NCBI GenBank assembly: GCA_003248805.1
Contig: QFQY01000015.1
Coordinates: 1 to 64,000 of the forward strand
Length of the DNA stretch: 64,000 nt
Source: Chelatococcus sp.
GTDB lineage: Bacteria; Pseudomonadota; Alphaproteobacteria; Rhizobiales; Beijerinckiaceae
Direction of reading: 5' to 3'
The notes under the pieces: generated by a model
The model's input: the letters and a program-made list of their open reading frames with translations, nothing else
What the model was told of the DNA's origin: nothing
Databases searched by the model: none
Position numbers and translations under genes: made by a program
In this document: positions 8,021-17,270 of the stretch, piece by piece
Numbering within the stretch: position 1 is the stretch's first letter
Layout: each line of letters starts with the position of its first letter

Positions 8021-9160
8021 ATGCACCTGATCTCGACCACCGCCGAACTCGCCGAAGCCTGCGCGCGTCTCGCCAAGCATCCCTTCGTTACCGTCGACAC
8101 GGAATTCCTCCGCGAGACGACCTATTATCCCAGGCTGTGCCTGATCCAGCTCGCCTCGCCCGACGAGGCGGTTCTCGTCGACCCGCTGGCGCCGGACCTC
8201 GACCTCGCGCCCTTCTTCGGGCTGATGGTGGACGAAGCCGTCGTCAAGGTCTTCCACGCGGCCCGGCAGGATCTGGAAATCGTCTGGATGCTGGGGCGCG
8301 TCCTGCCGGTGCCGCTGTTCGACACGCAGGTCGCCGCCATGGTCTGCGGCTATGGCGATTCGGTCGGCTACGAGCAGCTCGTCAACGATCTCGCCAAGGC
8401 GCGCGTCGACAAGTCGTCCCGCTTCACCGACTGGTCTCGGCGCCCGCTCAGCGAGGCCCAGCTCGTCTATGCCGAATCGGACGTGACGCATCTGCGCGAC
8501 ATCTACCTCGCGCTGACGGCCGATCTCGACGCCAGCGGCCGGGAGGCCTGGGTCGCCGAGGAGATGGCGGTGCTGACCTCGCCCGCCACCTACGAGGTGA
8601 AGCCGGAGAACGCCTGGCAGCGGCTGAAGGGCCGTGTCCGCAAGCCGAAGGAGCTCGGTGTGCTGATCGAGCTCGCCGCCTGGCGGGAGCGCGAGGCGCA
8701 GAGCCGTGACGTCCCGCGCCAGCGGGTGCTCAAGGACGATGCGCTGATGGACATCGTGCAGCGGGCGCCGCGCTCCGTCGAGGCGCTGGCGGAGCTGCGT
8801 TCGGTTCCGAACGGGTTCGAGCGTTCACGTGCCGGAGGCGAGGTCCTGGCCGCTGTCGAGCGGGGAGTGGCGCTCGATCCCAAGACACTGCCGCGGCTCG
8901 AACGCGAGCGAGGCCGGCCCGTCAACGGGGCGGTTCTCGATCTGCTCAAGGTGCTGCTCAAGGCGACGGCCGAGGCCGAGCGGGTCGCGCCCAAGATCCT
9001 CGCCTCCTCCGACGATCTCGAGGCGATCACGGCCGACGATGCGGCCGATGTGCCGGCGCTCCAGGGCTGGCGGCGCAGCGTGTTCGGCGAGAAGGCGCTG
9101 GCCTTGAAGCATGGCGAACTCAGCCTGCGAATCGCGCGCGGACGCGTCGTCGTCGGCTGA
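8021..9160 (+). CDS. rnd: Ribonuclease D
   Basis: 379 aa. It is a 3'-5' exoribonuclease acting in tRNA 3' maturation and RNA turnover. The DEDDy catalytic motifs are visible: VDTEFLRETTYYP (Asp26, Glu28), FHAARQDLEIVW and YAESDVTHLRDIY with the motif III Tyr and Asp. A C-terminal HRDC-type helical region follows (about residues 210-290). The length is typical. It is divergent from aspS and ends 6 bp from the convergent ppx stop, with no room for a separate terminator. Confidence 0.95.
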   Translation: MHLISTTAELAEACARLAKHPFVTVDTEFLRETTYYPRLCLIQLASPDEAVLVDPLAPDLDLAPFFGLMVDEAVVKVFHAARQDLEIVWMLGRVLPVPLFDTQVAAMVCGYGDSVGYEQLVNDLAKARVDKSSRFTDWSRRPLSEAQLVYAESDVTHLRDIYLALTADLDASGREAWVAEEMAVLTSPATYEVKPENAWQRLKGRVRKPKELGVLIELAAWREREAQSRDVPRQRVLKDDALMDIVQRAPRSVEALAELRSVPNGFERSRAGGEVLAAVERGVALDPKTLPRLERERGRPVNGAVLDLLKVLLKATAEAERVAPKILASSDDLEAITADDAADVPALQGWRRSVFGEKALALKHGELSLRIARGRVVVG

Positions 9161-9166
9161 TCGCGG

Positions 9167-10741
9167 TCAGATCGTCCCGATCTCCAGTTCGCGGCCGAGC
9201 AGCTTGGCGAGCTGCTTGAGCCGTCCCACGACCCGGTCGCTGACCAGCGGGGCGAGGTCGACGGGGCAGCGGAGCAGGACGCGCCTGTCGACGCAGGCGA
9301 TCGGCAGGCGTGGCAGGAGGCCGGGCATGCCCGCCGAGAGCAGATAGGCGGCGCGGAAGATCGCGGCCAGCAGGACCACCTTCTCCGCCTGGGACGGCGT
9401 GAGCAGGGCGCGCAGGGCGGCGGCCGCCGGAGACGAGGCTTTCAAACCCGCGTAGCGATGGAAGATCGCGAGCGCCAGGAACGCGCGCTCGACATGGTCG
9501 ACGCCGATGAAGTGAGCATGGGCGATCACGTTCATGCTCTGCTCGCCGCGATAGTCGGGATGGGCGCGCCAGCCGATATCGGAGAGCAGGCACACCGTCT
9601 CGATCAGCCGGCCCAAGCGCAGCTCGCGCGGCAGGCCAGCGGTCTTGAGCAACCCCCGCGTCCAGGCGATGAGTTCGGAGGCATGCCTCGGGTCGCGGGC
9701 GCGCAGATGGTTGTAGTCGCGGGCCGAGCGCAGCAGCGGATCGGCCGTGCGCTCCTCCTCCGGAAGCTGCTCGTGCAGCAGGCCCTCGCGCACGCCCTGC
9801 GCCGAAATGACGATGGCGCGCGGCTTGCCCCGCTTGATCAGTTCGTCGAGCACGAGCGCGCCATAGGCCAGCAGCGGCCGGCGCGCCGAGGGGACCGCGT
9901 CGATGGCGTCCAGGGCGGAAAGATCGGCACGCTCCACCAGCTTCACGAAATCGGCGACGTCGCGCGGCGAGAGCGTATAGCCGTGCATGACGTTGAGCGG
10001 ATAGCGCGCCTGATGCTGGTGCAGGGTCGCCAGGGCGCGCCAGGTTCCGCCGACGGCGAAGAAGTCGCGGCCCTTCATCGCCGCGAGCTGGGGAAGCTTG
10101 TCGAGCTCGTCCTTGACGATCTTCTCGGCCTGTTTGAGCACGCCCTTCGAGCGGTCCAGCAAGGCGAGGCCGCCCAGCGGCACGCTGGCCCCCTGCCCCA
10201 CGCGACGTCCCGCGATCGAGATCAGCTCGAGGCTGCCGCCGCCGAGGTCGCCGACGACACCATCGGGATCGTCGAAACCCGAGATCACGCCCAGCCCGGA
10301 CAGTTCCGCCTCGCGGTCGCCCGAGATCAGCTCGATCGGCAGGCCGATCGCCTCTTCCGCACGGGCGATGAACTCGGGGCCGTTGCTGGCGTAGCGGGCG
10401 GCTGCCGTCGCGATGACGCGAATCTCGCCGACATGCATGGCCTCGCAGAGGATACGGAAGCGCACCAGCGCGGCGATCGCCTTCTCGATCGCATCGGTGG
10501 CGAGCCGGCCGGTCGAGGCGACCTGCCGGCCGAGGCCCGCCATCTCTTTCTCGTTGAAGATCTGTGCCGGGGCGCGCGCGAGCATCTCGTAGACGACGAG
10601 ACGCACGGAATTCGACCCGATATCGACGATGGCGATGCTGCCGCCGTGTCCGAGACGGCCCGGAGCCGGCTTGTGCTCAGCCCTTCCGGCCTCCCCGTCT
10701 GGAGAGCGCACGAGGGCTGGAGTTCGAAAGAGATTTGCCAC
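9167..10741 (-). CDS. ppx: Exopolyphosphatase (Ppx/GppA family)
   Basis: About 524 aa. It hydrolyses terminal phosphate from polyphosphate, or the related pppGpp. The ASKHA-type N-terminal fold is clear: IAIVDIGSNSVRLVVYE (phosphate 1), the GVVGDLGGGSLELI phosphate-2 loop, and VGGTWRALA. A C-terminal HD-like helical domain follows, with residues such as LLSDIGWRAHPDY. The start is uncertain: the frame opens with GTG at 10741, overlapping ppk by 65 bp, and another GTG lies at 10711. Family similarity starts only near residue 35. It lies directly downstream of ppk, so synthesis and breakdown of polyphosphate are encoded together. Confidence 0.93.
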   Translation of the reverse strand: MANLFRTPALVRSPDGEAGRAEHKPAPGRLGHGGSIAIVDIGSNSVRLVVYEMLARAPAQIFNEKEMAGLGRQVASTGRLATDAIEKAIAALVRFRILCEAMHVGEIRVIATAAARYASNGPEFIARAEEAIGLPIELISGDREAELSGLGVISGFDDPDGVVGDLGGGSLELISIAGRRVGQGASVPLGGLALLDRSKGVLKQAEKIVKDELDKLPQLAAMKGRDFFAVGGTWRALATLHQHQARYPLNVMHGYTLSPRDVADFVKLVERADLSALDAIDAVPSARRPLLAYGALVLDELIKRGKPRAIVISAQGVREGLLHEQLPEEERTADPLLRSARDYNHLRARDPRHASELIAWTRGLLKTAGLPRELRLGRLIETVCLLSDIGWRAHPDYRGEQSMNVIAHAHFIGVDHVERAFLALAIFHRYAGLKASSPAAAALRALLTPSQAEKVVLLAAIFRAAYLLSAGMPGLLPRLPIACVDRRVLLRCPVDLAPLVSDRVVGRLKQLAKLLGRELEIGTI

Positions 10742-12908
10742 GTCCTGAGAGACTCGGGTTCGTCATGAAATATTTGTGCGCGTTGAAGGGCTCTTCGTTC
10801 GGCGCCGGGACAATGCGTCGGGAGCCGCCGTCGGGCAAGATCGTCCAGCTCTGTTCGTTGTCGAGAAAGTTCGCCAGCATGATCTGTTCGAGCAGTTGCT
10901 GGTGCACGGTGGCGTTGAGGATCGGGGTCAGCGCCTCGACGCGACGGTCGAGATTGCGCGGCATGAGGTCGGCCGAGGAGATGTAGAGCTTCGCTTTGGG
11001 AGACGGCAAGCCATGGCCGGCGCCGAAGGCATAGATGCGCGTGTGCTCGAGAAAGCGCCCGACGATCGATTTGACGCGGATGTTCTCCGACATGCCCGGT
11101 ACGCCCGGGCGCAGGCAGCAGATGCCGCGCACGACGAAGTCGATCTCCACGCCGGCCTGGCTCGCATCGTAGAGCGCGTCGATGATCTCGGGATCGACCA
11201 GCGAATTGCACTTGCCCCAGATCGCGCCCTTGCGGCCCGCCTTCGCGTGCTCGACCTCGTCCGCGATGTCGGAGAGCAGGCGCTGCTTCAGCCCGACCGG
11301 CGAGACCGCCATGCGCTCGAGTTCGGCAGGCTCCGCATAGCCGGTGATGAAATTGAAGATGCGCGCGACGTCCTGCGAGATCACCGGATCGGCGGTGAAG
11401 AAGGAAACGTCCGTATAGATGCGCGCGGTGATCGGATGGTAGTTGCCGGTCGCGATATGGCAGTAGCTGACGAGCTGGCCGGCCTCGCGGCGCACCACCA
11501 GCGAGAGCTTGGCGTGGGTCTTGAGCTCGATGAAACCGTAGACGACCTGGACGCCGGCGCGCTCCATCTCCTTCGCCCAGCGGATATTGGCCTCTTCGTC
11601 GAAGCGCGCCTTCAGCTCGACCAGGGCGGTGACCGACTTGCCGGCCTCGGCCGCCTCGGTCAGCGCCTTGACGATCGGAGAATTGGACGAGGTGCGGTAG
11701 AGCGTCTGCTTGATCGCGACGACATTGGGATCGCGCGCCGCCTGCTGCAGAAACTGGACGACGACGTCGAAGCTCTCATAGGGGTGGTGGACCAGCAGGT
11801 CCTTCTGGCGGATCGCGGCGAAGCAGTCGCCGCCATGCTCGCGGATGCGCTCTGGGAAACGGGCGTTGTAGGGCTTGAACTTCAGGTCCGGCCGGTCGAC
11901 GCCGACGAGCTGCGAAAGTTCGTTCAGGCCGATCATGCCGTTGATCTCGACGACCTCGTCCTCGTCGACCTTGAGCTCCCGCACGATCAGCTTGCGCAGA
12001 TGCTTCGGCATGCCGGTGCTGATCTCGAGCCGGATGACGACGCCGAGCCGGCGCTGCTTCAGCATCGTCTCGAAGACGCGCACCAGATCCTCGGCCTCCT
12101 CCTCGATATCGAGATCGGAATCGCGGATGACGCGGAAGGAGCCCGTGCCCTTCACGTCGTAGCCGGGAAAGAGCTTGCCGATGAAGAGCGAGACCGCGTC
12201 CTCGAGAGCGATGAAGCGGTGGAGCCCGTCACGCGCCAGATCGGGGAGCTCGATGAAGCGGTCGATCTTGATCGGCACGCGGATCAGCGCGTCGAGCTGG
12301 CGGCCGTCGCTGTTGCGTTCCAGCGCGAGCGCCAGGGTGAAGCCGAGATTGGGGATGAACGGGAAGGGATGCGCCGGGTCGATCGCCAGCGGGGTCAGCA
12401 CCGGGAAAATATAGTTGAGGAAGTAATCCTCGAGCCAGACGCGGTCCTGCTCGCCGATATCGGCCGGGCGCAGGAGATGGATGCGGTTGTCGTTGAGGTC
12501 CTGCCTGAGCTCGGCCCAGCGGGCCTGCTGATCGTCTGTCAGCGCGGCGACGGCCTTGCCGATCTCGACCAGCTGTTCGGCCGGGGTGAGGCCGTCCTGG
12601 CTTTTCGTCACGACCCCGGCCTTGAGCTGCTCGCGCAGGCCCGACACGCGGACCATGAAGAACTCGTCGAGGTTGTTCGCCGAAATCGAGAGGAAGCGGA
12701 GCTGTTCCAGCAGCGGGTGGCTGCGGTTGGACGCCTCTTCCATGACCCGGCGGTTGAACTGCAGCCAGGACAGTTCGCGGTTGACGAAGCGCGTGGGCAA
12801 CTGCCTGAGCGCGACGGTGTCTTCCGTGGGCGATGCCGCCGCGATGTCCGCTCCGCGTGGTTCGGTGTTCATGCGCTTGGCCCTGGCTCTCGTGGCGGTC
12901 TTGGTCAC
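10677..12908 (-). CDS. ppk1: Polyphosphate kinase 1
   Basis: 743 aa. It makes polyphosphate from ATP, reversibly, at the inner membrane. The GTG at 12908 is preferred because an AGGAG ribosome-binding site lies seven bases upstream; an ATG at 12872 is the alternative. The N-terminal domain starts with FVNRELSWLQFNRRV; the catalytic part has the HHPYESFDVVV segment, ARFDEEANIRWAKEMERAGVQVVYG, and the autophosphorylated His in SYCHIATGNYHP followed by DVSFFTADP. The C-terminus ends in a basic Ser/Arg-rich tail that overlaps ppx. The gene follows hdaA after 81 bp. Confidence 0.96.
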   Translation of the reverse strand: MTKTATRARAKRMNTEPRGADIAAASPTEDTVALRQLPTRFVNRELSWLQFNRRVMEEASNRSHPLLEQLRFLSISANNLDEFFMVRVSGLREQLKAGVVTKSQDGLTPAEQLVEIGKAVAALTDDQQARWAELRQDLNDNRIHLLRPADIGEQDRVWLEDYFLNYIFPVLTPLAIDPAHPFPFIPNLGFTLALALERNSDGRQLDALIRVPIKIDRFIELPDLARDGLHRFIALEDAVSLFIGKLFPGYDVKGTGSFRVIRDSDLDIEEEAEDLVRVFETMLKQRRLGVVIRLEISTGMPKHLRKLIVRELKVDEDEVVEINGMIGLNELSQLVGVDRPDLKFKPYNARFPERIREHGGDCFAAIRQKDLLVHHPYESFDVVVQFLQQAARDPNVVAIKQTLYRTSSNSPIVKALTEAAEAGKSVTALVELKARFDEEANIRWAKEMERAGVQVVYGFIELKTHAKLSLVVRREAGQLVSYCHIATGNYHPITARIYTDVSFFTADPVISQDVARIFNFITGYAEPAELERMAVSPVGLKQRLLSDIADEVEHAKAGRKGAIWGKCNSLVDPEIIDALYDASQAGVEIDFVVRGICCLRPGVPGMSENIRVKSIVGRFLEHTRIYAFGAGHGLPSPKAKLYISSADLMPRNLDRRVEALTPILNATVHQQLLEQIMLANFLDNEQSWTILPDGGSRRIVPAPNEEPFNAHKYFMTNPSLSGRGKSLSNSSPRALSRRGGRKG

Positions 12909-12989
12909 TGTCGTCTCCTGCCGCCTGTTGAAGCCATCCTAGCGTGACGGTTCGATGACGCGAGAGCCCTGTCGGGCGTCTGTTTGCGA

Positions 12990-13712
12990 TCAACCCGCCT
13001 CGTCAGGGAAAAGTTCTCCGAGGATTTCCTGAACGAGCTGCCGGCTCACCCGCCGCCCCCGCTCGAGCGCCCTGCGGTCGAGCCGGTCGACGACGCTGCG
13101 CGCGGCGGCGAAGGAGCGTTCCATCCGCAATGCGAGCGCCTCGATGATCCCGGTATCGACGACGAGCTGTCGGTCGATGAACAGCTTGACGAGCAAGGCC
13201 TTGAGGAGGCCGTCGTCCGGCGGCGCGATGGTGACCTGCGGGGCGAGCCGAAGCCGGGACAGGAGATCCGGGACGGCGAGCCCCCACTGGCCGGGCTCGC
13301 TCCGCGCGGTCAGCAGCAGATGCCCGCCGCGGGCGCGGATCGCGTTCATGAGGTGGAAGAAGGCCCGCTCGTCGAGGCCGTCCCTGTCGCAATCCTCGAC
13401 GGCCAGGGCTCCGCCGGAGGCCAGATGCGGCACCTTGTCCTCGGTGACGTCCCTCGCGGACACGACCCAGGCATGAGCGGTCTTGGCCCAGATCGCGACG
13501 AGATGGCTCTTGCCGGCGCCTTCCGGGCCGACGAGGCGCAGCCAGGAATCGGGCCAGCCCGGCCAGCTCTCGATCATCGCGTAGGCGAGCTCGTTCGAGG
13601 GGCCGACGAGAAAGTCCTCGATGCCGTGCCGGCTGTCGACCGGCAGGTCGAGCGCGAGCTGACGGGGGCCCTGCTCGGGCGCGTTGCGGCCGGAGCCGCG
13701 CGGATCAGGCAT
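12990..13712 (-). CDS. hdaA: DnaA-like replication regulator HdaA
   Basis: 240 aa, the size of Hda-type proteins, which resemble the DnaA ATPase domain without the DNA-binding domain. A clamp-binding-like motif near the N-terminus (PRQLALDLP) precedes the AAA+ core with Walker A (GPEGAGKSHL), a Walker B-like stretch (GALAVEDCDRD) and a C-terminal lid region (SFAAARSVVDRLDRRAL). In alphaproteobacteria HdaA works with the sliding clamp to promote ATP hydrolysis by DnaA and prevent re-initiation. Its ATG overlaps the permease stop by 8 bp, so it is translationally coupled, and ppk follows. Confidence 0.88.
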   Translation of the reverse strand: MPDPRGSGRNAPEQGPRQLALDLPVDSRHGIEDFLVGPSNELAYAMIESWPGWPDSWLRLVGPEGAGKSHLVAIWAKTAHAWVVSARDVTEDKVPHLASGGALAVEDCDRDGLDERAFFHLMNAIRARGGHLLLTARSEPGQWGLAVPDLLSRLRLAPQVTIAPPDDGLLKALLVKLFIDRQLVVDTGIIEALALRMERSFAAARSVVDRLDRRALERGRRVSRQLVQEILGELFPDEAG

Positions 13713-14814
13713 CGTTGTCGAGGGGGGCCTTGGCGCCGGCCACGGGGACCGGGGCGCTGCCGTGATAGATGTTGCTGGCGAGATATTGCCTCAGCGCGAA
13801 GCGGCACAGCACCCCGATCACGGCCGCCAGCGGCACCGCGAGCAGCAGGCCGACGAAGCCGAAGAGGGAGCCGAAGGCCAGCAGCGCGAACATCAGCCAG
13901 ACCGGATGGACGCCGATCGAGTCGCCGACGAATTTCGGCTGGAAGATATTCCCCTCCAGGAACTGGCCGGCGAAGAACACGCCGAGCGTGATGACCGGCA
14001 TGGTCCAGTCCGGCCAGAACTGCACCGTTGCGACGCCGACCGACAGCACGAGGCCGGTCAGCGAGCCGACATAGGGGATGAAGGACAGCAGCCCGCTGAT
14101 GATGCCGATCAGCGCGCCGAAATTCACGCCCACGAGGCTCAGGCCCACCGCGTAGAACAGCCCGAGCAGGATGCAGACCAGAGCCTGTCCGCGCAGGAAG
14201 CCGGCAATGGCGACGTCCATCTCGTGCAGCAGGCCGCGAATGGTCTCGCGGTGCTCGAGCGGCAGCCAGCCATCGACGGTCGCCACCATCCGATCCCAGT
14301 CGACGAGCAGGTAGAAGGCGATCACCGGCGTCAGGACCAGCAGCGAGAAGACGCCGACGATGGCGGTGCCTCCCGTCCACAGCGACTGCAGCAGGCCGCC
14401 GACCCATTTCGTCGCCTCGCCGACCAGATTGCCGAGCGAGTTCTGGGCTTCCTGCGTGAGCTTGGTGCCGGCGAAACGCTCCAGCCAAGGGCCTCCCTGC
14501 TCCATGACGAGGTTCTGCAGCTTCGCCGCATCCGAGGGCAGACGCTCCACGAGCCCGGCGAGTTGCTGCGCGAGCAGCGGAGCCAGCAGGACGAGGCTGA
14601 CGACGAAGATCAGCAGGAAGACGACGAGGATGAGGATCGTAGCGGCAAGGCGGCTCAATCCGAGCCGCTCGAGGCGATCGGCCATCGGATCGAGCAGGTA
14701 GGCCAGCGCCAGCGCGGCGATGAAGGGCAGCAGGATGTCGCGCAGCAGGACCAGAAACAGGACGAAGACCGCGAGCGACCCGAGCCAGAAGCCGATTTGA
14801 CGTTGCAGGGACAT
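13705..14814 (-). CDS. AI-2E family transporter (PerM/TqsA-like membrane protein)
   Basis: 369 aa with about seven to eight membrane segments. The family layout is visible: two N-terminal helices (FWLGSLAVFVLFLVLLRDIL, LSRLAATILILVVFLLIFVV), a long soluble loop (about residues 80-145), then the C-terminal helix bundle with FIPYVGSLTGLV, the conserved FLEGNIFQPKFVGDSIGVHPV block and GFVGLLLAVPLAAVIGV. Members export autoinducer-2 or act as sodium/proton antiporters, while many remain uncharacterised. The position just upstream of hdaA is common in this order. Confidence 0.88.
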   Translation of the reverse strand: MSLQRQIGFWLGSLAVFVLFLVLLRDILLPFIAALALAYLLDPMADRLERLGLSRLAATILILVVFLLIFVVSLVLLAPLLAQQLAGLVERLPSDAAKLQNLVMEQGGPWLERFAGTKLTQEAQNSLGNLVGEATKWVGGLLQSLWTGGTAIVGVFSLLVLTPVIAFYLLVDWDRMVATVDGWLPLEHRETIRGLLHEMDVAIAGFLRGQALVCILLGLFYAVGLSLVGVNFGALIGIISGLLSFIPYVGSLTGLVLSVGVATVQFWPDWTMPVITLGVFFAGQFLEGNIFQPKFVGDSIGVHPVWLMFALLAFGSLFGFVGLLLAVPLAAVIGVLCRFALRQYLASNIYHGSAPVPVAGAKAPLDNDA

Positions 14815-14901
14815 CCGTAGCGCTTCTCACGAGCTGTGGCGGGCCGGCATCAACGCATGGTCGGACAGACGGTTCACCGTCCGCACGAGGTGAAAGGCGT
14901 C

Positions 14902-15432
14902 TCAACCCGTCATGTGACGCAGCCAGAAGGCGAGATAGGCCGTCATCGATGCGAGCGTCAACAGCGCCACCAGGAACTGGCCGACGGTGACGAGACGCCC
15001 GGGGTCGGCACCGAACGCATGCGCGCCGAGGAGCAGCGCGGCAAGGGCGATCTGCGCCGCGGTGTTCAGCTTGCTGACGGCGAAGGGGGAGATCTTCACC
15101 GGCCGGTCCATGATCCAGGAGAGCAGCACCGCCGCGACGATCATCACGTCCCGGGAGACGACGAGGAGGACCAGCCAGAACGGAACCTCGCCGACGAGCG
15201 CGAGCGTGACGTAGATCGAGACGATGAGCGCCTTGTCGGCGATCGGGTCGATATAGGCGCCCAGTTCGCTCGCCATGCCGAAGCGCCGGGCGAGGAAACC
15301 GTCGACCGCGTCCGACACGCCGGCGACGACGAAAAGGATGAAGGCCGCCTGCCAGTTCCGGTCGATGATCATCATGATCACGAGCGGTACGAGGATCAGC
15401 CGCGCGATGGTGATCAGGTTGGGAATCGTCAT
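14902..15432 (-). CDS. CDP-alcohol phosphatidyltransferase family protein
   Basis: 176 aa with five to six membrane helices. The signature D-x2-DG-x2-AR-x8-G-x3-D-x3-D is complete in DAVDGFLARRF, then GAYIDPIADKAL. Such enzymes move a phosphatidyl group from CDP-diacylglycerol to an alcohol such as glycerol-3-phosphate, myo-inositol or choline. The small size and N-terminal MTIPNLITIARLILVPLV resemble PgsA or single-domain cardiolipin synthase-like proteins, but the acceptor cannot be decided here. It heads the leftward run to the AI-2E permease, hdaA, ppk and ppx and is divergent from purM. Confidence 0.9.
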   Translation of the reverse strand: MTIPNLITIARLILVPLVIMMIIDRNWQAAFILFVVAGVSDAVDGFLARRFGMASELGAYIDPIADKALIVSIYVTLALVGEVPFWLVLLVVSRDVMIVAAVLLSWIMDRPVKISPFAVSKLNTAAQIALAALLLGAHAFGADPGRLVTVGQFLVALLTLASMTAYLAFWLRHMTG

Positions 15433-15514
15433 GAGCGGCGTCGCATCAGGCGTCGGGAACCGAAGCTATGGCTGCACGCGAGGGATCGGCAAGGACTAAA
15501 ACGCCTTTCCAGCC

Positions 15515-15543
15515 TTGCAAGCGGCTCTCGGCTTGCCTATCGC
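15515..15543 (+). promoter_or_regulatory. Candidate sigma-70 type promoter of purM-purN
   Basis: TTGCAA at 15515-15520 and TATCGC at 15538-15543 are separated by 17 bases, and the -10 hexamer lies 33 bases before the purM start codon. The 144-bp gap between the phosphatidyltransferase and purM must hold both divergent promoters. This is a match by eye only. I saw no purine-riboswitch-like fold in the leader. Confidence 0.4.
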
Positions 15544-15576
15544 TCGCGCGAAAGCTCCAGCGAGGCGAACGATCCC

Positions 15577-16650
15577 ATGACAAAACCCGGCGCCAACGGA
15601 CTGACCTATGCGCAGGCGGGTGTCGACATCGACGCCGGCAATGCGATGGTCGAGGCCATCAAGCCGCTGGTGCGCTCGACGCGTCGGCCCGGCGCGGATG
15701 CGGAGATCGGCGGCTTCGGCGGCCTGTTCGACCTGAAGGCGGCCGGCTTCAGCGATCCGATCCTCGTCGCCGCCAATGACGGCGTCGGCACGAAGGTCAA
15801 GATCGCGATCGAGAGCGGGCTGCATGCGACGATCGGCATCGACCTCGTCGCGATGTGCGTCAACGACCTCATCGTGCAGGGCGCCGAGCCGCTCCTCTTC
15901 CTCGACTACTACGCCACCGGCAAGCTCGACCCGAAGGTCGGCGTCGAGATCGTGCGCGGCATCGCGGAAGGCTGCCGCCAGGCCGGGTGCGCGCTGATCG
16001 GCGGCGAGACCGCCGAGATGCCGGGCATGTACGCCGACCAGGACTACGACCTCGCCGGCTTCGCCGTCGGCGCGGCCGAGCGCGGCGCGCTGCTGCCGCG
16101 CGCCGATCTCGCCGCCGGCGACGTCGTCTTCGGCCTGCCCTCCTCCGGCGTGCACTCGAACGGCTATTCGCTGGTCAGGCGCATCGTGGCGCTGAGCGGC
16201 CTCGGCTGGGATGCTCCCGCCCCGTTCGCGCCGGGCGCGAGCCTCGCCGAGTCGCTGCTGACGCCGACGCGAATCTATGTGAAATCCCTGCTCCAGGCGC
16301 TCAAGTCCACGGACGGCATCAAGGCGCTGGCGCATATCACCGGCGGCGGCTTCCCCGACAACATTCCGCGCGTGCTGCCCGAGGGCTTCGGCGTCGCGCT
16401 CGACCTGCCCGCCATTCCGGTCCCGGCCGTCTTCGGCTGGCTGGCGCGCGTCGGTGGCGTCGCCGAGCCCGAAATGCTGCGCACCTTCAACTGCGGCATC
16501 GGCATGATCGTCGCCGCGGAGGCCGCCAAGGCCGACGAGGTCGCGGCTGCCCTGACGGCCGCCGGCGAGACGCCCGTGCGCCTGGGAGAAATCGTTCCGG
16601 TCGCCGCGGGGGCCGAACAGGTCTCCTATCGCGGCAAGCTCGCGCTGTGA
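15577..16650 (+). CDS. purM: Phosphoribosylformylglycinamidine cyclo-ligase
   Basis: 357 aa from the ATG at 15577 (MTKPGANGLTYAQAGVDID); the frame is open far upstream but only this part is family-like. It makes 5-aminoimidazole ribonucleotide in purine synthesis. Visible landmarks are GGFGGLFDLKAAGFSDPILV, AANDGVGTKVKIAI (substrate/ATP-binding DGVGTK), DLVAMCVNDLIVQGAEPLLFLDYYATGKL, GGETAEMPGMY and GLPSSGVHSNGYSL. It overlaps purN by four bases if purN uses GTG. Confidence 0.97.
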   Translation: MTKPGANGLTYAQAGVDIDAGNAMVEAIKPLVRSTRRPGADAEIGGFGGLFDLKAAGFSDPILVAANDGVGTKVKIAIESGLHATIGIDLVAMCVNDLIVQGAEPLLFLDYYATGKLDPKVGVEIVRGIAEGCRQAGCALIGGETAEMPGMYADQDYDLAGFAVGAAERGALLPRADLAAGDVVFGLPSSGVHSNGYSLVRRIVALSGLGWDAPAPFAPGASLAESLLTPTRIYVKSLLQALKSTDGIKALAHITGGGFPDNIPRVLPEGFGVALDLPAIPVPAVFGWLARVGGVAEPEMLRTFNCGIGMIVAAEAAKADEVAAALTAAGETPVRLGEIVPVAAGAEQVSYRGKLAL

Positions 16651-17270
16651 GCACGATGCCCGCCCGCCGGCGCGTCGGCGTTCTGATCTCCGGGCGCGGG
16701 TCCAACATGGTCTCGCTGGCGCAGGCCGCGCAGGCGCCGGACTATCCGGCCGAGATCGCGCTCGTCCTGTCGAACGTGCCGGATGCCGGCGGGCTTGCCC
16801 GCGCTCGCGACTTCGGCATCGCGACCGCGACGGTCGACCATCGCGAATTCGGCAAGGATCGGGAGGCCTTCGAGCACGCCCTCGACGCGGTTCTGACTGA
16901 GCACCATGTCGAGTTCGTCGCGCTGGCCGGCTTCATGCGCATCATGACGCCCTGGTTCGTCGGCCGCTGGCAGGGGCGGCTCATCAACATCCACCCTTCC
17001 CTGCTGCCCGCGTTCAAAGGCACGCATACCCACCGCCGCGCGCTCGAGGCCGGCGTGGCGGAGCATGGCTGCAGCGTGCATTTCGTCGTGCCGGAGCTCG
17101 ACGCCGGTCCGGTCATCGCGCAGGCGAAGGTTCCGGTGCTCCCGGGTGACGACGAGGACGGGCTGGCCGCGCGCGTCCTCGCGCAGGAGCACTTGCTCTA
17201 CCCGCAGGCGCTCGCCGACGTCGCCTCGGGCCGCGTCGCGCTGGTCGAGGGTATCGCCACGCGCGCCTGA
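16647..17270 (+). CDS. purN: Phosphoribosylglycinamide formyltransferase
   Basis: 207 aa from GTG at 16647, overlapping the purM stop as GTGA; an ATG at 16656 would give 204 aa and cannot be excluded. It transfers formyl from 10-formyl-tetrahydrofolate to GAR. Markers are VLISGRGSNMVSLAQA (phosphate-binding loop), LAGFMRIMTPWFV, and the catalytic region INIHPSLLPAFKGTHTHRRAL, then GCSVHFVVPELDAGPVI with its essential Asp. The last 73 bp overlap the 3' end of the convergent WYL regulator gene. Confidence 0.96.
   Translation: MSTMPARRRVGVLISGRGSNMVSLAQAAQAPDYPAEIALVLSNVPDAGGLARARDFGIATATVDHREFGKDREAFEHALDAVLTEHHVEFVALAGFMRIMTPWFVGRWQGRLINIHPSLLPAFKGTHTHRRALEAGVAEHGCSVHFVVPELDAGPVIAQAKVPVLPGDDEDGLAARVLAQEHLLYPQALADVASGRVALVEGIATRA

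Noticed and set aside
10776..12947. A 723-codon open frame antisense to ppk
   Set aside because: No motif is visible, while ppk on the opposite strand has all its catalytic features.
15433..15576. Purine riboswitch upstream of purM
   Set aside because: The leader lacks the paired loops and conserved core of guanine/adenine or PRPP-type riboswitches.
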